Shown piece after piece: positions 49,621-61,286 of a stretch of DNA of 64,000 bases. Both the position numbers and the translations under genes were made by a program. Origin of the DNA: Juglans regia (Eukaryota > Streptophyta > Magnoliopsida > Fagales > Juglandaceae); the NCBI RefSeq assembly GCF_001411555.2, contig NC_049905.1, positions 12,057,053 through 12,121,052 of the forward strand. Direction: 5' to 3'. The number at the start of each line of letters is the position of its first letter. The first letter of the stretch is position 1. The notes under the pieces are model-generated. The model made no database searches. It saw only the letters and a program-made list of their open reading frames with translations, and was not told the origin of the DNA.

Positions 49621-50018
49621 CCACCCCTAATGTCATCTTTGTAATCGTCTTCTTGGTTGATATCATCATCAATATCTTCATCACTGACCTACCATGTTGT
49701 CTCCTCCTCCCCATGAAATATCCACTGCGTGTAATTTGGGTTGATCCCTTTCATAAACAAATGGGTTTCCACCTCAAATATAGGCAGCCACAGATTGTTA
49801 AGGCATGCACGACATGGACACCGGATGCGATCCCTTCCACTTGCATGGTTTCGTGCTTGTGCGAGGAAATATTTAACGCCTTCGGCGTATGCAGGTGATA
49901 CAAGCTTATCGGGGTCATTCATCCAACTTTTGTCCATCTGAAGCACGATATGGGAGGGGAAGAAAGTTAGTTAAGCATGGACCGTAAACAACTAAGTTCG
50001 ATGAAAAACTCACCATAG

Positions 50019-51271
50019 TGCGCATTCACGTTTAGAAGAATGAATAAGAAGTTGTTTGAAGAAGAGAATTGGAGGCACCTAGTTCACTTCATAAAAAGCA
50101 TATTAGAAGGTGGTTGAGACACTAGGCTTTTAGAGCGTGGCGCCAATGGGAGTAACCTTTACGTGGAATTCAGGAAACTCTAATCAAGACTGTGAAGGAT
50201 GTTATAGAGGTTGCCCCTGTATTTAAAGAGCATATATGTGTGGCACTGTTCATTTATTGCATACCAAAGGTTAGTATAATATAGTTCACTGTAGAGGAAA
50301 ACAGAAAAACAGACGGGATCTGAGAAGGTTAAAGGCAGTGAACTGTGTTGCTTACCCTGTGTTGTTGGGGGACTTTGGGGCCAATATTTTTTTAAGGCAG
50401 TGAACTGTGTTGCTTACTCGTGCCTACAACCTACAACTAAGTTGCTTTCTCAATATATAGCAAGGTGATCTAAGCTGTGGTGTTTGCATACACCTCTGGA
50501 ATCATGTAACTAGCTAGGTTCAAGATATGGTGTTTGTATAGTACCTCATATATACTTGGGCAATGCCTATTTACTTCTATTATTAAATTATTATCTTACT
50601 TGTTAAAAAAAATTACACCTCTTGATTCTTCAGCTCACGCTTTATTATGCTCTCTAAATTTTCCATTTCATTCTTTGAGGTGGGTGAGTTCAAATTTCTG
50701 TTTTGATCTATGGAAATTACAATTAATCCAAGATTGAAATGTAATATTGTTAAAGCAATTTTCCAAACAAAAGTAAGCATGCATCATAATTGGTCCAACA
50801 TTATAGTTGAAGATTATATATAGAAGCTAAGAAAAGAGAGAAGATTCAAGAAGTAATCAGGTTTTCATTATAAGATGGAAGGAGGAATTTGTTCGTTTGT
50901 GAGGCCATAACACTAACCACTTTTTCTTATTTGGTCGGCAGAAACTGCTTATCTACCTTATATAGTTCATACTGTTTCAGGTAGTTCAAGATAATACTTG
51001 TCCAATATATATAATCTAACAAAATACATTGTTTAATCCAAGGAAAAAATATAGATGCATTAAGCAGTACTTAACAGCTTTATTCTGACTTGGTACTTAT
51101 TGTTTTTCGGTTTGCATGCAGAATTCCTTTAGGTTGGCATTTTTTGCATGGTCTTGCTTAAGGATCCTTGAGTACTTTGTTGTTATTTTATATCTACCAA
51201 TTGTGTTATTAAGTAAAGGAAATTAAATTCTAGCTGATCAATCTAACTCAAATTCAAATTAATTAATTAGC
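50019..51271. other. CACTA interior upstream of the TNP2 gene, no gene
   Basis: Presumed promoter side of the minus-strand transposase genes. AT-rich, with a short duplicated GGCAGTGAACTGTGTTGCTTAC at 50334-50355 and 50397-50418. No coding similarity. Confidence 0.5.
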
Positions 51272-51394
51272 CACTACAAGGAAAAATAACTTTACCGGCA
51301 AACAACATCACCCAAAACAAAGAACCAACAGCATGTGGAATTTGTTAAGTAGAATACAATTATTATTAGATGGATTATCTAATAATAAACCATA

Positions 51395-51412
51395 TATATA
51401 TATATATATATT
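51395..51412. repeat. (AT)n microsatellite
   Basis: Short TA run near the left end of the nested element. Confidence 0.85.
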
Positions 51413-53772
51413 CCAAACTCAGAAGGTCTAGCATATATAATAACACTAACAACAAAACATCCATCTATGTTTTGAGAATTCATGAAATGAAAGGAAGAAG
51501 GATTTGCAGCTATGTATGGGTAATCGTTACCTTCAATCCCCAACTAAAATTGTTTCAGCTCACCCCTGGGTGAAATGGCTTACCCAAGGCCGTTGGGCTC
51601 AATCAAGTGCTTTTTAATCAAAAGCACTCAACGTCCGTCCTACAATCTGCACCCAAAAATCTAATAAAGTTTCAGATTAAATCTTAATAGAAGAATATAA
51701 CATAAACAAAATCAATAAACAAAAGACAAATATACAAATAAAAGCAAACAAATAAACCAGTAATGATTTTAATCACAATCTTAACTGCATAAACCAACTA
51801 TATAATTTCAACTACAAAGCATGTTCTTTACATCCTCTGAACTTAGGCCATTCTCAGCTAACAAGCACAACATCAAACCATTTAACTTCTACCCATACTT
51901 AGCACTAAGCCAGACTTTAAAAGTCCTTATTCCAAGCATCCTAAATAAATAACTAGAGCATACATTCAAATTGCATGTTTGTTGTCCAATAAATGCCATT
52001 GGGTTTTGTACATGAAAGATAAATGGATGGAAGCAACAATTGGGTTGAGTTCCTATAAGTTCATTAAATTTCATGTAGTATTGTATTTTCAAGATTTCTG
52101 TAAGTGTAGTTTCATTTTAAAAAAAGTAGTAATTTGAAATAGGATGTCCCGTATACTAGTGCACAAAGTAGGGAAGCTAGTTATAAGCTTGAGCTCGGCT
52201 TAGACAAGTACATATTGATAGCAAGGGCTAAACATCAATCAATACTTAGTTCGATCTAAAAGTTTCCAATTAATAAAATTACTTTTACCAAATCTCAACT
52301 ACATGACACTAAAAGTAACCCAGAAATTGCAAGAAACTGCTTTCAATTTAGCATGCAATATACACTTTGTTGGTATTAGAAACATTAATAGCATATATAC
52401 ACAAATGCATTTTAATTGTTGTAGGTATATGCATGGTATCTTTTCATTACCCTTAATGAATATTTGTATTTTAGGGTTCAACTCGAGTTGGGAATTTTGA
52501 AGAATAGCTGTGTATAAATTTTTATTTGAACTTCATATAGAGATTATGCATTATATGCCTCTTACCTACCTTGGCATGTTTGCTCTCTGCATTTTAGCCC
52601 TCAAAATCAAGTCAAGCAAAAGCCCCATAACTAAATTGATGGAAACTTGATGTGTATGAAGAGGCTTATGAAGGTTTATGTTAGTAGGATGGGATGAGCT
52701 GAAGGGAGGCACTTGTTGAAGGCAAAAGGGGCATACTTAGTATGGTCCTGGAATAAGAGCAGTAAAAAAAATTGTATGATGAATAGCTTTAGAAAGCAAT
52801 ATGGGAAAAATAGTGCTTGTATATATATATTTTTTTTTTCACTCTGGCAGAAAAAGAGAGAAGGACAGAGTAGGGTTGGTGGGCATGCATGGCCAATAAT
52901 TAAATGACTAAATATCCCGAGCAACTATGCAAATGTACCAAAGAAGTTTAAGTGTTCAGAAATTTTAGTGAAGCACCAATGAAGAACCCAAGTTCACAAT
53001 ATTTTAACTCTATTAAGGTACTTCTTGATTGGCATTTTATGGCTGCAACTTAAATAAAGAACCCAAAATCTATAGTAACTACACTGTCGAACTGCACCTG
53101 CAACTAATCCCAGACTTGTTGAAAGGGAAAAAACATAGTTGAGCAAGATCATTGAACTTAACAGTATATATAGTAAAGTAAAAAAAAAAAAGACTTTTGG
53201 CAGGGAGCATTCACCAAAAGTTAAGAGGTAGGAATTATTAAAGTTGAAACAAAAGTTCTAAACCAATTTTCAAAGCAATTTGTTGTCCTTAAGTAATCAC
53301 TATATATAGTGTGATTCCAATGAGTATGAAGCTCGTGGGCTTGATTATTTAGTCATAAGAAACCTGGAAATTTGATATCAGAAGCACACCATAAGAAACC
53401 TAATCTATCACATGCATGTCTGATACAAGGAAATATAACCAAAAGACAAACTTTTATATAGACATGCCAAAACTTTTGTTTTCCATGTATCAAAAAAAGA
53501 AAAATTTCCTTCCATCAAGAAAGATAACCCAATCCATCATCACTTCTAACTAAGTTCATATCCTTATTTAAGATTTTCTTGGCATCCATATCTTAATAGT
53601 TAATTGAAAGAGAAAAAGATAAAAAGATTGATTTAAGCCCCAAAAGAAAAATGGTAGCTTACATCCTATTAAGATTTTAGTGAATACACGAGAAATATGA
53701 TGAGTACGACAGCTTACAATATATTCAGATTTTAGTGCATGCCACACGCACACACAAATTCCTAGCAACAAC

Positions 53773-54765
53773 ACTTAATCAGCTTGTGTTATATGGAGTA
53801 CCAGTACTAAACAACACACCAATTCAGTATGTACCTTCAGGGTATAGAGCCATATTTAGCTCAAAATCCTGTCAATTATAAACACAAAGCACTTTCCTTA
53901 CCTCCCATTCACTTAGGGTTAATCAACTACAAAGCACAACCTCCCTCTCATTTAACTTCTCTCCATACTTAGCACTAAGCTCAAACTTTAAAACTCCTCA
54001 TTTCAAGAATTCGAAAGGAATTAATGAAAATGACTAATAGCGTGCTTGCTGTCCAATGAAGGCCATTGAGTTTTCTACATGAAAGATATATGAAGATCGT
54101 GGGCTGAGAATGTAAAAATGATAGGAATTGACTTAGAAATGGAAGAGAACAAGGAAGCAAAAAAAATCTGGCAATTTCACCATTCACATGGCATTTGACA
54201 ACTTTTTAGTAAATTGTTGGAACCAAATTAAATGAAGAGCTAAAGCTTACAAGATGGATGGTTTTTGCCCCTTGTTTGCAATAGTTTTTCATAGAAACAA
54301 ATAACGTTGGTTGAGCAAAAGATGCAAATGAGTAATGGGGATGAAATGTACTAGTTGAAGAAGCAAAACAGAGTGCATAGCAGAATTTCTGCACTACCAT
54401 GGACAGCCAGCAGCTGAAGGACATTCATGCTCAACGGAAACATCCCTCATTTAACCACAATCTCAACTACACAACCCAAGCATACTAGATTTCAAGAAAA
54501 CCTAAGAATTCACATCATATTTGTGCAAAAGCATAGCATAAACGGCAAGAGTAGCTCTCAGCACCAAGGCAGAAAATTCTAATTGAACCTACCCCCTTGA
54601 ATAAAATCATTGGTTGCTTACAATGCCTATTATCTTGAAGAAAAGTGTTAAAAATAATACATTCTCATGTTGCAGTAGTTTAACACATAGTCATAAAGGG
54701 TTAAAGATAGTCGTGCTGTGATTGAAACTCAATATTTAAAACAGAAGATCTTCTCAATATTTGAA
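53773..54765. repeat. Direct repeat copy 1 (about 1 kb)
   Basis: Sequence from GTGTTATATGGAGTACCAGT through ACAGAAGATCTTCTCAATA. It is repeated at 55025-58388, where the second copy is split by the solo LTR. Divergence is modest, with small indels. A shorter related block (TACTTAGCACTAAGCC to ACATGAAAGATA) is at 51894-52020. Confidence 0.8.
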
Positions 54766-55935
54766 AAAGTAGAAATAAATAAGCACATATGGACCGGGCC
54801 GGTGTTTTCGACTCTAAAATCCATTGAATCGTTGCAAAAAATAAATATGGACTGGCCTGGTGTTTTTATGAAGATTGGATTTTAAAACGTGCGACGAATT
54901 ATTAATCGCTGGCCCTGAGGCTCATGTTGCGGCAATTTCTTTTGCAGCAGACATAAAATCGCTGGGAAAGGAACTGGCACACACCTCTAACCTCACCTTC
55001 AAGTCACTCTACTAGCAACCAAGTTAAATGAGTTTGTGTTATACGGAGTACCATTACATGACAACACACCAATTCAGTATGTACCTTCCATATATAGAGC
55101 CATATTTATAATAAAATCCTATCAAATACAATAAATACAAAGCACTTTCCTTACCTCCTCTTCACTTAGCAAAAATCAACTGCAAAGCACAACCTCAACC
55201 CATTTAACTTCTCTCCATACTTAGCACTAAGCCAAAACTATGAAACTCCTCATTTCAAGCATTATAAAGGAATTCATGAAAATGACTAATAGCATACTTG
55301 CTGTCCAATAAAGGCAATTGATCTTTCACACATGAAAGATATATGAAGATCGTGGGTTAAGAATGTACAAATGATAGGAATTGACTTAGAAATGGAAGAG
55401 AGCAAGGAAGTGTAAAAAATCTGGAAATTTCACTATTGAAATGGCATTTGACAACTTGTTAGTAACTTGTTACCAAAATTAAATGAACTAATAAAGCTCA
55501 CAAGATGGCTGGTATTTGTCCCTTATTTTCAATCTTTGGATACAAACAAATAACTTTGTTTGAGCAAAAGATGCAAATAAAAAATGGGGATGAAATGGAC
55601 TGGTTGAAGAAGCAAAACAGAATGCAGTGCAGAATTTTCTGCACTGCCATGGACAGCTAGCAGCTTTGGTAGATTCATGCTCTTAAACATCCCTCATTTA
55701 ACCACAATCTAAACTACATATCCCAAGCATATTAGATTTGAAGAAAACCAAAGAATTCACATCATTTTTGTGTGAAAGCATAGCAAAAACAGCAAGAGTA
55801 GCTCTCGACAGACCAGGAAATTCTAATTTCCCTACTAGTTTGAATAAAATCCTCGGCTGCTTACATAGGGTATTATCATATTAGAAAAGTGTTAAAAATA
55901 ATACAAACTCATCTCCACTAGTTTAACACATAGTC

Positions 55936-58315
55936 TGTAACGCCCCGTCCCCGAGGGTCCGGAGAGTTAACTCATAAAACTTGATAATCAACTCTAACAA
56001 GGCTAGAGTACTTCCAAATTCAAGAATATATCAATTTTCCCAGACCTCAAATCGAATGTAAATACTTCAATTAAATAAATCAAATAAACTCATTTATCCA
56101 ATATTCAATCCAACAACCCAAATAAAATCAACTCTTCTTCATGTCTCAAATAACAACTAGAAATAATAAAACATTAACATAGTCTCCATAAACCGTCTAA
56201 ATCCATTGAAGCAACTTAAGAAAGATAATTAACCTCCAACACCAACACTAATATCATGAGATATCCAACAACAAATCAATGCTAATCTTCTCCATAGACT
56301 CTAATACTGATCTTCAGCTGAGCCATCGATGTCATCTGAAATATTATGAAGATTAACGGGGTGAGTTATCAACAACTCAGCAAGCAGAGAGAAGATACTA
56401 GCATGTAAACATGAGCATTTATAACATTTGATAAGCCAAACAAAATATTTACTTTCAGAATGCAGAAACAAAACTTGTACAAAAACATTAGAGCAAAGTT
56501 TTCAGAAAAATAAACTTGTTCCAAAAAGAGAATCCGTTGGCATTTCTAAACTGACACCTTATAATCATATCATCGTTTAATAAACACATCGGAACAATAC
56601 CATGTTTAACCCCCGTGGTAGGGTTATAAACCACCATTATACCCGTGGCTGGGCCATTTTCCATGTTTCACCCCCGTGGTAGGGTTATAAACCACCATTA
56701 TACCCGTGGCTGGGCCGTATACCATGTTTCACCCCCGTGGTAGGGTTATAAACCACCATTATACCAGTGGCTGGGCCTTAACAGAAACAGAACGGATTTC
56801 ACCGAAAATCCGGTTACAAACATATACAGAATCAGAACTTCATGCCAAGATTTTCAGATGATACATCATGTCTAAACAAAACACTGAAAAGCTTCAGATC
56901 ATTTCACATGTTCGAGATAAACATAAACAAAATATTCTCATTTGTTCATAACAAAACTTTTAGAATTTCTTATTCGCTCTTTTACATAGTTCAGAAACAA
57001 AGTGCACAAAACTAGCTCATGTCTACACCAGTCATGACAGAAAACACTTTCTCTTATATTGAATTTATGCGTATGCAGAATAAACATCTGATGTTGTTTT
57101 CAGATCATTTCTTTTAAAAAAACAAACACGTTTATTTTCAAAGTCAACCTCATTTTATTTCTTTTATGCAAAACTAGTATATGAACCCCGCTTACCTGAC
57201 TTCTTCGAATTATCAACACCTTGAGCCGAAACTCTAATAGTAACACCACCTAAACAAAAGCACATATATCCAACATTTAATAACCAATCTAGTAGGCTAC
57301 TATTTATTAAGTAATAAATCAAAACAATCCCTTCACAACTCAATAACTATCCTAACAATTAAACCCGAACAACTCTCTTCATCCATTCGCATTTAAAACC
57401 CGAAACAACCACCTTCTATAACACCAAACCAAATATAATTATTTCCAAAACCAACAACAGTAACTCCATTAATTAAAACATAATCCAACCCAAACCACTT
57501 CCAACCTTTGAATAAGACGATTTCAGTGCACGCATCATTACTCTAATCATTCAACAATTTAATACTTGCACGAAACTTCAATACAACCAGTTCCAAAACA
57601 TCCATTGTTCACACCAAAGAGTCTGAAATAATACTTCAGAAACCGTCTCACAAAACACCCAAGATTATACTCCTCAACATCCTTATTTCTAACACACTCC
57701 ACTGTTCTAACAATTAAAAAATACATCAACCCAAAATAAAAGTCACAAAATTTTCTACTGAAATAAATTAATGGTCTGCGTAAAGGGGAAAATTGACTAA
57801 ATGTGATGCACGGCTAAACAAGTAGCGTGCGTGTGTGCGTCAAAACAGAGTGAAACCGAAGATGGTAATGAGGCCCATAAGAGTAAAACCGGAAGGAGAA
57901 GAAGTAAAAATAAAATAAACAAAAGAGAGGAGTTACCAATCTCTGTTCAAGAAGCCGAAAAAATCTGCAATGGAAGAATAATTTGAAGTTTCAAAACCTT
58001 GAGTTGAGCACACGGTGAAGAGATGAAGAAGAAGAAAAACAATGAGAACCCGATTGAGTAATCTGTAAAAATGAGTAATAACCGAACCTTGAGTGTGAAA
58101 AGAGATGAAACACAACTGCTGGAGTCGTGGGTTGGTGCGCACGGGTGAGTGAGATCCGGAATTGCAGAGGAATGGGGGAGGCAACGCGAAGAAGAAAAAC
58201 AGTGTTTCCGTAAAAGGGAAATTAACCCCTTCACCCAAACGACGCCGTTCGGTCTCACCCAAACCGCTCGTGGCTGGGCTTCTCCAACGGGCTGGGCCTA
58301 AGCCCGGATATTACA
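55936..58315. mobile_element. Solo LTR F (2380 bp), same family as LTR B
   Basis: Starts TGTAACGCCCCGTCCCCGAG and ends CCCGGATATTACA, with TAGTC duplications (55931-55935, 58316-58320). The first 1.27 kb closely matches the first 1.33 kb of LTR B, up to CCCCGCTTACCTG. After that the two sequences are unrelated. No gag-pol. The open frames at 57933-58262 are not recognised as real genes. Confidence 0.88.
56600..56778. repeat. 61-bp tandem repeat, about 3 copies
   Basis: Same unit as 9111-9349, one copy fewer, at the same place in the LTR. Confidence 0.92.
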
Positions 58316-58629
58316 TAGTCATAAAGGGTTAAACATAGTCAAAAACATGATTCAAACCACTGTATTTAAAACAGAAGATCTTCTCAATAACCTGCATATA
58401 TATATGATAAGCAACTAGTTTTAGGCAAATAATTGTCTTGTTGAAAAAAGTAGAAGTTAGATACCAGCTGCTGCAATCTGTGTCTCTACACCTAATTCCA
58501 ATTTAAAGGTTATATATATAGAATAGGTATTTATTACATTATTGCACCTTCGTATATTCATATGAACTGTTTCAATACAGTTGGTGTAAAGCTGTTTCAT
58601 GCGTGGTAAAGGACCTTTTTCTTGTAGTG

Positions 58630-60719
58630 AAGCTGCTACTTAAAATGTAATCAATACAGTGGCTTTCAAGGAAGCTACTTAAAATGTGTCACATAATTTG
58701 GTGTGACAAAGCATGAAAAATTAATAATAAAGAGTAGCATTTCTTTTTATTCAATTTATATTATGAACAATAAAAATATTGTTATGTGCACCACCAGTTA
58801 AGTGTACCTCTCTCAATATTGCATCACATCTAGTACTACCTAAATGAAGAAGCCCACAAGAAAAAAAGGATTGATGAGAGAAAGACAGAGGCAACAAAAA
58901 AAGGAGAGAGAGAGAGAGAGAGAGAGACTTTATTCATGATGAAAATCCATCTTTGAGACTTTGTGATAGTTTTAAGGTACAAAAGAGTTACATTTCATTA
59001 AAATAAGCTTATAATCCTCCATTTTAGCCCATTAATTGTGGGCAGAAGGAAATTTATCATCAAGGATCTAGGTCTTTTTTGCATTTCATGATCTCAATTA
59101 ATAAGAGAAATATAGATAAATATTATCGGTATTAAAGATTGTTTATTTATCCTAATGCTACTTAAAATGTTTATATGGGTAGTAATAATATGAGTTGAAT
59201 GATCCTGTCACTTAAAACTGATCTCAAATTCAGCTTAAAATGAAAGTCAACATGATCAAGTTGGACAATTCATTTCCTAGCCAGCTTGTTGAAGTTAGTT
59301 ATTTATTACATTATTGCACTACCAATATTCATATGAACTGTTTCATCTTATTTAACTAGGAACTTCTACTTCTTTACACCAATTATCAATTAAACAGCTT
59401 GCATTAAGTAATCATGTTGAGCACAAAGATCTAGTATCTAGTTCCAAACCTAATTAATTAACTCTTGAATATTTTAGCTAGTATAGTCTATTGGGTAGAA
59501 TGCATGCATGCAAACAGAAAGAAGAATTGGAAGAAAAACAATGAAATGCAGCCAAATATCTAAATCAATCTTCCCTAACTGTGGCCTTAACTAGAAGCAA
59601 AGGATCTTCATAAGGTTCATCATGAATCAATGTCAATATTACTTTCTGCAAGAAAAGTTCCACACTTGTACGTTTTCTGATCTACTCTGATTGTTCACAA
59701 GGCATTATTTCTATTTCTGATAGTTATAGATGATCAATATATCATACAGAACTGAGAGGGATGGATCTAAGTATTTGTATATATCAAAAATAGAAAATCT
59801 AATGGGTTTTCAAAAAAGGCATTTATTCTTTATGGGTGCCCAAGGAAAGAGTTAACGTACAATAATTCATGATCAGCAAAACAATTCCCACAAAACTCTA
59901 AGAAATGCACATTCAAACAACACAACATTATTCACAGAAATCTTCTAATTACATATTAGAAGCTACTTGTAAAGGGCCATAAACACTACAACAGAAAAGG
60001 CTCTGTTTTTGCAAGAATATCACCCACGAATCACTGCATTTTAGTAATATCCACAGCTTAGACCACCACATACGCATAAGGCAGATATACAAAAATTAAA
60101 CCTCAAGGAAGACCATGGGAATCAGATTGACAGTGCCAAAAAATAATTGTAGAAACAAACAAAAAATCTATGAAGCACTGCAAGAAATTTGGGAAGGTTT
60201 CTCTGATAGAAAAATTAGACCCAAAAATATACCTGAAAGGGAATTTATTCCCTAAAAATTAGCCTCGATCGTTCGCAAAATAGATGCCCAAAAACTTAGT
60301 TCCCAGCCAAATATGGAGGCACTATTTCCCAATCTAATTCAAGGGGCAAGAAACGACTCAAAATATTGAAGCAATATCATCGGGGAAGTCAGAAATCAAC
60401 ATGTAAACTGGGGTAGGAGGAACTTTAAGTTGTAGGTGAGCTGTCCATGGAGGAACATCAAAGTATAGGGGAGCTAGAGAAGGGCGCTGGGAAAATGGGA
60501 CTCCGAAGGTGAATGGAGGAGTTTCGGCAGTGAGGCCTTCAAGTGGCGTTTCGTCTGTCGCAAACAGGAGTGATCGTCGGCATAAGCAGGAGGTGGAAGG
60601 TACGTTTGGTGTTTGGCGAGTGGATTTTTCGTATTTCTTGGGTTTCCTCGAAGTGGAGAAGAACAGGCCATGGGGCGAAAATGTTTTGGGGGGAAATTTA
60701 TGTATTTTCGTCTTTTGCC
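58630..60719. other. CACTA interior, right side; no confident gene
   Basis: AT-rich sequence with a GA microsatellite at 58903-58927. CACTACAACAGAAAAGGCTC at 59986 resembles a CACTA terminus but has no partner. A minus-strand open frame of 124 codons (60358-60732) contains PLYFDVPPWTAHLQLKVPP. It has gene-like composition next to the right end, but I do not recognise it. It could be a captured exon or chance. Confidence 0.4.
58903..58927. repeat. (GA)n microsatellite
   Basis: 25 bp of GA. Confidence 0.93.
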
Positions 60720-60958
60720 GCCCCAGAATCAATCCCGGCGTAAATTTTTTTGTCGTAACAAGTTAAAACATTTTGCGGCGCCCAAAGTCGTTGCTAAAAC
60801 ATTCACAATTGCCGTAATTAACAAATTAACTAAGGTCCTATACTGTTTCGTATTAAAACATGCAGCGAGTTTAAAATCGCTGTCAATAATGTCCATTGGC
60901 AGTCAATTTTTTTGTAGCGATTTATGAATCGCTGGTAAATAACATATTTCTTGTAGTG
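60720..60958. repeat. CACTA right subterminal region and terminal repeat
   Basis: Contains TTGCGGCG, GCAGCGAG, AAATCGCTG, TAGCGATTTATGAATCGCTGG and the 31-bp terminal inverted repeat at 60928-60958. It is shorter than the left array. Confidence 0.8.
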
Positions 60959-61286
60959 AGATGATAAAATATTGTTAGAATATTATTTATTATTATTATT
61001 ATTATTTTAGAATTTGAAAAAATTAAATTATTTATTATATCTTGTATTGGAATTTAAAAAAGTTATAAAAATAAGTTGAGATGAATTTACTTTCTAAATG
61101 AAGCTTAAAATTAAAAATTAAATAAAATATTATTAAAATATATTTTTCTAATATAATTTTTATTTTAAAATTTGAAAAAGTTAAATTGTTTATTTTATTT
61201 TATATGAAAATTTGAATAAATTATAATAATTAGATAAAATAAATGAAATAAATTGAAAAATTTTAAGCAAACAAACAATGCGTTAA
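60959..61286. mobile_element. MITE, right part, plus a second partial unit
   Basis: Continues the MITE broken at 30114 (AATATTGTTAGAATATTATT, then TTTGAAAAAATTAAATT). A second related unit follows from about 61072 (AGTTGAGATGA) and ends AAGCAAACAAACAATG. Confidence 0.65.

Larger units (their letters stand above)
45164..49629 (+). mobile_element. hAT transposon (4466 bp) inside the CACTA transposase gene
   Basis: Short terminal inverted repeats TAGGGGTGTGC and TAGGGGTGGGC (reverse complement) and a perfect 8-bp target duplication ATGTCATC (45156-45163, 49630-49637), the hallmark of hAT elements. It encodes a BED-finger hAT transposase on the plus strand. Both ends carry clusters of CGGAGTCGGAG / CTCCGACTCC words. 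A 52-bp tandem array precedes the gene. The transposase has stops, so the element is non-autonomous now. Confidence 0.94.
41750..49937 (-). pseudogene. CACTA TNP2-type transposase gene, split by a hAT element
   Basis: Catalytic transposase of CACTA elements. N-terminal exon 49644-49937 starts MDKSWMNDPDK and carries the Transposase-associated zinc-binding domain (CPCRACLNN, HLFMKG...W). Just upstream, ATG|GTGAGT at 50010-50018 may be a first exon ending in ATG. A stop follows EEETTW near 49656. The hAT insertion (45164-49629) falls next. The large exon 43487-45163 holds the TNP2 core: ACPNDCILFWKE, CPSCNSDID and the conserved HNLDVMHIEKNIADNIL. It is followed by GLKSHDCHVFLQ and then a TGA where relatives have arginine. 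DUF4218 sequence (43023-43334, AVHLPREAKLGGHVQYRW) and DUF4216 sequence (42311-42559, TQNSGVLV...DFYGVINNIVELRY) continue with frameshifts. An acidic tail ends near 41750. The domain order is normal, but the gene is inactive. Confidence 0.88.
55025..58388. repeat. Direct repeat copy 2, split by solo LTR
   Basis: Second copy of the unit at 53773-54765. The repeat resumes with TAGTCATAAAGGGTTAAACA directly after the LTR, which confirms the LTR boundaries independently of its target duplication. Confidence 0.8.
51272..58629. mobile_element. Probable nested non-autonomous CACTA element
   Basis: Left end CACTACAAGGAAAAATAACT at 51272; right end, reverse complement, CACTACAAGAAAAAGGTCCT at 58629. 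After the shared CACTACAAG both reach a TTTACC word, like the host CACTA. No transposase is present inside. The adjacent triplets are AGC and AAG(C), so the 3-bp duplication is off by one base or mutated, and these could instead be ends of two different elements. Interior: repeat units, CGCTGG/CGGC-rich patches at 54780-54970, and a solo LTR. Confidence 0.5.
30115..60958 (-). mobile_element. CACTA (En/Spm) transposon, 30.8 kb with nested insertions
   Basis: Terminal inverted repeats begin CACTACAAGGAACAATACTT at the left and CACTACAAGAAATATGTTAT (reverse complement) at the right; both continue to ACCAGCGAT. The 3-bp duplications AGA (30112-30114 and 60959-60961) match, as expected for CACTA. 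Inside, on the minus strand, are a TNP2-type transposase gene and a TNPA-like gene, both broken, plus a captured host fragment. Three large insertions (copia, hAT, a second CACTA) account for about 17 kb. The net length near 13.8 kb is ordinary for a complete CACTA. Both transposase genes carry stops, so it is not autonomous now. Confidence 0.88.

Noticed and set aside
57933..58262. 109-codon open frame at the end of solo LTR F as a gene
   Set aside because: Overlapping alternative frames of similar length, no domain, and location inside an LTR.
59986..60005. CACTACAACAGAAAAGGCTC as the start of a third CACTA element
   Set aside because: No matching partner end or duplication was found, so it is not called as an element.
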